Source: Candidatus Rokuibacteriota bacterium
GTDB lineage: Bacteria; Methylomirabilota; Methylomirabilia; Rokubacteriales; CSP1-6
Assembly: GCA_023248995.1 (NCBI GenBank)
Contig: JAHFDN010000002.1
Location: forward strand, 109,821 to 173,820
Direction: 5' to 3'
DNA length: 64,000 bases
The translations under genes and the position numbers were made by a program. The number at the start of each line of letters is the position of its first letter. Position 1 is the first letter of the stretch. Shown in pieces: positions 60,114 to 64,000 of the stretch. The notes beneath the pieces are model-generated. The model was not told the origin of the DNA, ran no database searches, and was given only the letters and a program-made list of their open reading frames with translations.

Positions 60114-60770
60114 ATGGGCGAAGATCGGCGACGCTACCCTCGAGCCTGTCGGCCGCTTGACGTCACCGTTGACGCATCGGGCCGGCGACGGCCCGGCAAG
60201 ACCGTGAACCTGAGCCCCTACGGGGCAAAGGTCGCCTTGTCGGGCCCGTCGGTTCCCCTCGGCTCGGGCGTGATCATAGGACTCCGCCTTGCCCTGCCCG
60301 ATGGCGACCTGTCCCTTGGAGCGACGGTTGTCCGCACAGATCCCGATGGGGTCGCGCTGAATTTCGGCGGCGTTGATCCCAGCCAGCTCAAGCGTCTGAA
60401 GGACCTCGTGGATTCCCTGCTCGTCCAGGAATGGCGCGAGTTGCTTAGCGAGCTCCAAGGGGGCCCACCGGTCCCCGGCACTGTCCCGAGTCCAGAACGT
60501 GACGTGACGCCATCCGAACTGCCTCAAAGCCCGCCGCCCGAGTCACCGAGAGCTCAGGCGAACGTTGCGGCCAGCCAACCCTCCGTCTTCTCCCGACAGC
60601 GGAGCCGCGCCACTCTGCCGAAACCGTCTGAGACTCCGGCTGGGGACGAGTCGGAAACGGAGCGGTTGCGGAACCTTTTGAGCCGACTCGGGCTCGGAAA
60701 CCTTCAGCTTCCCGAAGGCCCCTTAACCGGGCACTGGCGAGAGTTCCTCAAGCGGCACGAGGCCGAATAG
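60114..60770 (+). CDS. PilZ domain protein with proline-rich C-terminal extension
   Basis: This 218-residue protein has an N-terminal PilZ domain (RRRYPR, NLSPYG, both c-di-GMP motifs intact) closely similar to the first domain at 57776, then a Pro/Ser-rich linker (about 125-180) and a short C-terminal helical part (TERLRNLLSRLGLGNLQLPEG, HWREFLKRHEAE). The extension may bind a partner. It is divergent from the TPR gene, each with a sigma-54-type promoter. Confidence 0.87.
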   Translation: MGEDRRRYPRACRPLDVTVDASGRRRPGKTVNLSPYGAKVALSGPSVPLGSGVIIGLRLALPDGDLSLGATVVRTDPDGVALNFGGVDPSQLKRLKDLVDSLLVQEWRELLSELQGGPPVPGTVPSPERDVTPSELPQSPPPESPRAQANVAASQPSVFSRQRSRATLPKPSETPAGDESETERLRNLLSRLGLGNLQLPEGPLTGHWREFLKRHEAE

Positions 60771-60837
60771 AAACAGGGCTAGCAAGAAAAACGAGGCGCT
60801 CCTCGGCGAGGTGCGTCTTTGGGACTTCGCTGTCAGA

Positions 60838-61074
60838 CTATGGGGGCTCCATTTGATACTTCCCCTCATCCCACACGAGCGCGGCGCCCGTTGCCAACTG
60901 GGACTTCAGGCCGTCGCCGTTCTCTGGAGACCTGAGCGTGATGTTGTGAAACCGCTGTCGTCGCCAGCGGTAGTAGGCGAGTTCGCCCTTCACCCAGCGT
61001 GACCCGCGCACCCCAAGCCAGAGCAGTAATCCGCCCACACCTGCGCCGACCATGGCTTGTCCCGCCTTTGTCAT
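60838..61074 (-). CDS. Small membrane protein, unknown function
   Basis: This 78-residue protein (TKAGQAMVGAGVGGLLLWLGVRGSRWVKGELAYYRWRR...) has one glycine-rich membrane helix near the start and a basic, polar tail. The frame is open to 61191, overlapping the broken DksA-like gene, so ATG at 61074 is the likelier start. It follows that gene by 49 bp and may share its transcript. No family recognised. Confidence 0.5.
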   Translation of the reverse strand: MTKAGQAMVGAGVGGLLLWLGVRGSRWVKGELAYYRWRRQRFHNITLRSPENGDGLKSQLATGAALVWDEGKYQMEPP

Positions 61075-61123
61075 AAGCGCGACATCCGTTCGTGGCCGCG
61101 ACGATTTCTCTTCCTCATGGCTT

Positions 61124-61502
61124 TCAGAAGAGCCATGTCGGTCTGGGCCAGTTGCCGGCCGTCCGTTCCCGGCGGTCCTGGCAGCGCACACAGGTCGTCA
61201 CTTCAGGCAGGGCCCGGAGCCGCGCGGGAGACCCCACACTCCTCGCAGATCTCATAGTTGCCCGCACGCAGGCGCTCGAGGGCCTCGCCGAGCCGGTTGG
61301 CGCGTTCCACGAGGAGGCTCCGACTCGCGAGGCTGGCTTCCCGTTCCTCGCGCAGCTGGATTTTGTCGGCGAGAGCCGCACAGGGATTGTTATCACCGAC
61401 CGGGCCGGGAAGGTCCTCGATGGCCACCGCGCCGCCTAGCTGGCGCAGTCGGTCCATCACGCGTCGGAGTTCCTGTTCAATTCGGCCGGGAACCTCGTCC
61501 AT
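61124..61502 (-). pseudogene. DksA/TraR-family zinc-finger protein, frameshifted
   Basis: From ATG 61502 the frame encodes MDEVPGRIEQELRRVMDRL and a long helix (SLLVERANRLGEALERLRAGNYEICEEC) with the first zinc cysteine pair. After that the frame continues as VSRAAPGPA and stops, whereas the next frame reads PARLRALPEVTTCVRCQDRRER with the second cysteine pair, as expected for the family. One base is missing (or two added) near 61225-61235. Either a real pseudogene or an assembly error. An AGAGGGA ribosome site and a sigma-54-type promoter lie upstream. Confidence 0.8.
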
Positions 61503-61526
61503 AGTGATCCCTCTTGGTTTCCATCT

Positions 61527-61542
61527 GGCATGTCTCGTGCCA
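61527..61542 (-). promoter_or_regulatory. Sigma-54-type promoter for the DksA-like gene
   Basis: On the minus strand, TGGCAC-N5-ATGCC, with GG-N10-GC spacing; the -24 element TGGCACG is perfect and the -12 has ATGC instead of TTGC. The whole site is also a palindrome (TGGCA...TGCCA). It lies 25 bases upstream of the ATG. Confidence 0.6.
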
Positions 61543-61604
61543 CCATCGCAAGGCAATGAACACCTCCACATAGCGAGGGGGATCATTACCGTGTTTACAC
61601 ACTC

Positions 61605-61620
61605 TGTGAAACAACTTGCC
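61605..61620 (-). promoter_or_regulatory. Candidate upstream activator site, copy 1
   Basis: TGTGAAACAACTTGCC (plus strand) lies 62 bp upstream of the sigma-54-type promoter of the DksA-like gene. It forms an imperfect inverted repeat with TGTTTACAC at 61591-61599. A similar motif occurs at 63427-63442. Confidence 0.4.
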
Positions 61621-61703
61621 GAGTTTGAGGGGTGCAATTCAAAGACGAAGCGGCTCAACTCCCTCCGCTCGAAACAGACCTCCCTTAACCCTCGGCACCG
61701 CTG

Positions 61704-61763
61704 GCGAGCGCCTCAGAACCCTCGTCGACTCCCTCCGGCAGTAAGGCGATTCCAGTCAGCTCG
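61704..61763. repeat. 60-bp perfect direct repeat, copy 2
   Basis: Identical to 58410-58469. Here the PilZ C-terminal codons (ERLRTLVDSLRQ, stop) are orphaned, with no PilZ gene attached, and the repeat ends in the stop region of the receiver at 61756. Confidence 0.9.
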
Positions 61764-62112
61764 GGCGACTCCGGGCAAGAGCCTCCGTGAGGGATTTAAG
61801 CCGCACGGGCTTTTCCAAGATGTCGGTCACGCCCAATCTCCTGGCCTCGGCGATCTGACGCTCGCTCGCCCACCCCGTGAGGATGATGACCGGCAGATCC
61901 GCGTGACGCCCCCGTATGCGCCGCAGGACCTCGATGCCATCCATGCCAGGCATGGCGATGTCGAGGAAGACCGCGTCCGGCGCATGTTGCTCGATGGCGC
62001 GCAGACCCTCCTCCCCGCCGTGGGCGACCGTTACCTGGTTGCCATCGATTGTGAGGGCCTCGGCAACGACGCTCGCAAAGACCGGTTCGTCATCGATCAC
62101 GAGAATTGTCAC
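61756..62112 (-). CDS. Single-domain response regulator
   Basis: This complete receiver domain of 118 residues has TILVIDDEPVF, phosphoacceptor in VFLDIAMPGMDG, IILTGWAS (Thr switch) and the conserved lysine in TDILEKPV. No output domain, so it acts by protein contact or in a phosphorelay. GTG at 62112 overlaps the FecR gene stop by 4 bp. It is very similar to the receiver at 63542, which has the same length. Confidence 0.9.
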   Translation of the reverse strand: MTILVIDDEPVFASVVAEALTIDGNQVTVAHGGEEGLRAIEQHAPDAVFLDIAMPGMDGIEVLRRIRGRHADLPVIILTGWASERQIAEARRLGVTDILEKPVRLKSLTEALARSRPS

Positions 62113-62693
62113 GGCTGAAGCCGCACCGGGTCTTGCGTCCCGCGCACCCGGAAGGTTTCTGAAGCCCGGATGAGCTCCACGTTGCCCGTCCCCGATAGCC
62201 GGCTTGACACTTCCACCACTCCGGACAGAGTGGTGACGAGGGTTTCCTCCCATTGTCGCCGCTCGACGATGAAGTCCGTCCCGCGGACCGAGGCCACCGC
62301 GTTCCGCGTTCGCACTTCCACGTCCTCCCCCGGGCGCATCAAGAGCCGCGCCACGGAGACCTGCAGCTTGCCCCAGGCCAGCTCGAGCGTGTAGCGCAGT
62401 CCTTCGACTCGGGTTTCCTTCTGCAGTTTCAGGCGGGAGAGCTCCTTCACCGTCACCGTGGTCTTCCCCTCGAGGACGAGCCGGGCGAATCCGTCCTTCG
62501 GCGTCTCGACCACGTCGCCCCAGTACAGAGCGTCCCCGACCTTCACGGGTCGGCGCGTCGCCGCCAACCGCGTCGCGGTCACGGCCCCCGACACCGCGGT
62601 CACGATCCCGGCGCCGTGCGCGCTCTCTGCACCGCTGGCGCCTGGCGTCCCCGCCCCGATCAGAGCCACCACCACCACCAGGAGCCAGGACAC
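62109..62693 (-). CDS. FecR-domain secreted protein
   Basis: This 194-residue protein has a signal peptide (about 1-22) and a FecR-type domain: GIVTAVSGAVTATR, VKVGDALYWGDVVETPKDGFARLVLEGKTTVTV, LQVSVARLLMRPGEDVEVRTRNAVASVRGTDFIVE. Periplasmic FecR domains of this kind occur in envelope stress and surface-structure systems, often without an ECF sigma factor. GTG at 62693 lies 6 bases after the small-protein stop. Confidence 0.87.
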   Translation of the reverse strand: MSWLLVVVVALIGAGTPGASGAESAHGAGIVTAVSGAVTATRLAATRRPVKVGDALYWGDVVETPKDGFARLVLEGKTTVTVKELSRLKLQKETRVEGLRYTLELAWGKLQVSVARLLMRPGEDVEVRTRNAVASVRGTDFIVERRQWEETLVTTLSGVVEVSSRLSGTGNVELIRASETFRVRGTQDPVRLQP

Positions 62694-62699
62694 AGTGGG

Positions 62700-62930
62700 C
62701 TATGGGCGCGTGATCGCAGACCCGCTGGAGCGAAGCTCATCAGCGACGGCGAGGTCTCGGCGCCGATCCACCCGCGGGCGCTCCGGGTCGTGGCGCTCCA
62801 CGGACGCTTGTCGCTCGCCGCGTCGCCGATCCAGGATCACCTCTACGCCCTCGATGCCGGAGAACCATCCCCGCCAGAGCTCCCACAGCTCCGGCTGGTC
62901 GCGGGCCACGATGATCAGGAGGCGTGCCAT
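62700..62930 (-). CDS. Small DRRRGER-motif protein, unknown function
   Basis: This 76-residue paralogue of the protein at 47059 reads ARLLIIVARDQPELWELWRGWFSG, VEVILDRRRGERQ, VDRRRDLAVADELRSSGSAI. Same order of motifs and nearly the same length. ATG at 62930 lies 15 bases inside the PilZ gene upstream, so it is translated in that operon. The link to PilZ, FecR and receiver genes suggests a regulatory role. Confidence 0.8.
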   Translation of the reverse strand: MARLLIIVARDQPELWELWRGWFSGIEGVEVILDRRRGERQASVERHDPERPRVDRRRDLAVADELRSSGSAITRP

Positions 62931-63283
62931 TGGTCGACGAGGGTCTTCAGCCGGTGAAAGTCGCGGATACTGAGATTCAAGAGCGCGATGGCCAGGCCGT
63001 CGGGATCCACCCGCCACACGAGCCCCTTGATGGCCAGGGGCGCCCTCTGAGCGGGGGGCGTGAACTCGAGCCGCACCTGGCTCCCCCGAGGGGGAGTGGC
63101 GTCGTTCCCCCCCAATTGGACCTTCACTCCGAAGGGGCCAAGCGACACGACCTGCCCTGGCCATTTGAGTCGCGAGCCCCAACCGAGCGTCATCCCCCAG
63201 GCGACCTCGACTCGAGGGTACCGGCGGCGTTCGTGGGCTCGATTCGCGCTCAGCGTGTGGCCGGCGATGATCTGCTCTTCCAT
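62915..63283 (-). CDS. PilZ domain protein with altered second c-di-GMP motif
   Basis: This 122-residue single PilZ domain has RRRYPR (RxxxR) intact, but the D/NxSxxG motif reads SLGPFG, so two key positions differ and c-di-GMP binding may be weak or lost. It is the first gene of a four-gene minus-strand operon (PilZ, small protein, FecR, receiver). ATG at 63283 follows GGGGAGG. A frame open to 63352 is not needed. Confidence 0.85.
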   Translation of the reverse strand: MEEQIIAGHTLSANRAHERRRYPRVEVAWGMTLGWGSRLKWPGQVVSLGPFGVKVQLGGNDATPPRGSQVRLEFTPPAQRAPLAIKGLVWRVDPDGLAIALLNLSIRDFHRLKTLVDQWHAS

Positions 63284-63352
63284 GGGGCCTCCCCTGCTGC
63301 TGGTGATCAGCACGACGCGTACGCCGGGCATTCTATACCGGACCTCTCCCAA

Positions 63353-63368
63353 CGCAAGTCCCGTGCCG
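63353..63368 (-). promoter_or_regulatory. Sigma-54-type promoter for the PilZ-FecR-receiver operon
   Basis: On the minus strand, CGGCAC-N5-TTGCG, with GG-N10-GC spacing, 70 bases upstream of the PilZ ATG. First base and last base differ from consensus. Confidence 0.65.
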
Positions 63369-63426
63369 GTCTCCGCGACTCGTCATCGTAACTCTTCTAA
63401 GGGTATTCGGGGCCCTGGCACGGCGA

Positions 63427-63442
63427 TGTGTGAAACAGTTTG
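63427..63442 (-). promoter_or_regulatory. Candidate upstream activator site, copy 2
   Basis: TGTGAAACAGTTTGCA (plus strand) is 58 bp upstream of the sigma-54-type promoter at 63353-63368 and sits in the palindrome TGTGTGAAAC-A-GTTTGCACA. It matches the motif at 61605 in 13 of 16 bases. Confidence 0.4.
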
Positions 63443-63541
63443 CACAGGTGAAGCGAGGCCTTGCGATTATCGGAAAGGAGGTTGCCAGGCGGGCGCCACT
63501 CCCCGGTAGGTCTGGAGTTATTGCCCCAAGGCCGATTCAGG

Positions 63542-63898
63542 TCAGGTCAGGCGGCTCCGGGAAAGGGCCTCCGTGAGGTGTTTGAGCGGCACGGGCTTTC
63601 CCAAGATGTCGGTCACGCCCAATCGTCGGGCCTCGGCGATCTGACGCTCGCTCGCCCACCCCGTGAGGATGATGACCGGCAGATCCGCGTGACGCTCTCG
63701 TATGTGCCGCAGGACCTCGATGCCATCCATGCCGGGCATGGCGATGTCGAGGAAGACTGCGTCCGGTGCCTGTTGCTCGATGTTGCGAAGACCCTCCTCG
63801 CCATTGCAGGCGGTGGTTACCTGGTTACCGTCGATTCTGAGAGCTTCCGCAACGACCCTCGCAACGACCGGTTCGTCATCGATAACGAGAATTCTCAC
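63542..63898 (-). CDS. Single-domain response regulator
   Basis: A 118-residue receiver with RILVIDDEPVVARV, VFLDIAMPGMDG (phosphoacceptor), IILTGWAS and LGKPVPLKHL (conserved Lys). It is the closest paralogue of the receiver at 61756. GTG at 63898 follows GGGGAGGA by seven bases. Its promoter would lie near or beyond the window end; no sigma-54-type site is seen in the last 100 bases. Confidence 0.9.
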   Translation of the reverse strand: MRILVIDDEPVVARVVAEALRIDGNQVTTACNGEEGLRNIEQQAPDAVFLDIAMPGMDGIEVLRHIRERHADLPVIILTGWASERQIAEARRLGVTDILGKPVPLKHLTEALSRSRLT

Positions 63899-64000
63899 GA
63901 CCGTTTCCTCCCCGACGAGTATCGGAGTTCCTCCCTGGGGGCCGACATGTCCCCAACGGTGGTGACGCGGCTTCTGTTACGTGGCGGACTCTTTCCCGCC

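Noticed and set aside
61526..61542. Sigma-54 promoter on the plus strand
   Set aside because: The site is palindromic and also has GG-N10-GC on the plus strand, but no plus-strand gene follows and the -12 part is poor; the minus reading suits the DksA-like gene.
61258..62118. Plus-strand frame of 286 residues across the DksA-like and receiver genes
   Set aside because: It is antisense to two recognisable genes and spans an intergenic repeat.

Overview
The window is GC-rich, densely packed bacterial chromosome. It encodes Kdo transfer, LpxK, ADP-heptose synthesis and heptosyltransferases, so the host makes lipopolysaccharide and is a Gram-negative (diderm) bacterium. The gene content and style (split heptose kinase/nucleotidyltransferase, archaeal-type FBP aldolase/phosphatase, stand-alone receivers, PilZ proteins, many GTG starts) fit a candidate lineage such as Methylomirabilota/Rokubacteria better than a well-studied proteobacterium. 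That placement is an inference without a database search. No phage, IS element, rRNA or CRISPR array was seen.

Layout. (1) 1-13900, plus strand: an LPS core cluster of an acyltransferase, kdtA, lpxK, waaF, four tandem GT4 transferases, a RidA protein, a WaaG-like transferase, gmhB, hldA, hldC, waaC and a GT2 transferase, most joined by 4-bp stop/start overlaps. (2) 13890-25700: trpS, scpA-scpB-rluB, then a promoter-led run pheA-hisC-tyrA-aroA-cmk-plsC-rpsA-sppA (aromatic amino acids, CMP kinase, ribosomal protein S1), then an HU-like gene. (3) 25750-38100: HIT hydrolase, mutS-mutL-miaA-hflX, pgsA, DUF512 protein, der, DUF3047 protein, SPOR protein. (4) 38067-43540: cutA, an IHF-like gene, a MerR regulator, tRNA-Pro(GGG), surE-pcm, tRNA-Pro(CGG), acylphosphatase, nlpD-like peptidase, an RpoS-like sigma factor, tRNA-Arg(CCT) and a secreted cupin. 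The order surE-pcm-nlpD-rpoS is the one known from gammaproteobacteria. (5) 43830-49360: accessory genes, including an unusual fusion of a membrane-bound periplasmic sensor to an ExeA-type AAA+ ATPase, small secreted proteins, a cytochrome c, a bactofilin and a TPR protein, ending in a 13-bp tandem repeat array. (6) 49360-57410, mostly minus strand: a secretin-like protein, a pseudo-receiver protein, a GT4 transferase, a bifunctional nuclease, miaB, and an archaeal-type FBP aldolase/phosphatase divergent from a SorC regulator, then a HEPN/MNT pair.

(7) 57470-64000 is the most unusual part. It holds three PilZ (c-di-GMP receptor) genes, three single-domain receivers, a FecR-domain protein, a TPR protein, a DksA/TraR-like gene broken by a frameshift, and a small protein of a family also present at 47059. 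Sites with the GG-N10-GC spacing of sigma-54 promoters precede five transcription units here. Three share TGGCAT-N5-TTGCT exactly, and a sixth site is degenerate. Two of the promoters carry a similar palindromic motif about 60 bp upstream, where an enhancer-binding activator would be expected. I read this as a sigma-54-controlled c-di-GMP/phosphorelay island that has grown by local duplication: a perfect 60-bp repeat and a truncated receiver are left behind. Its physiological output cannot be read from the sequence.
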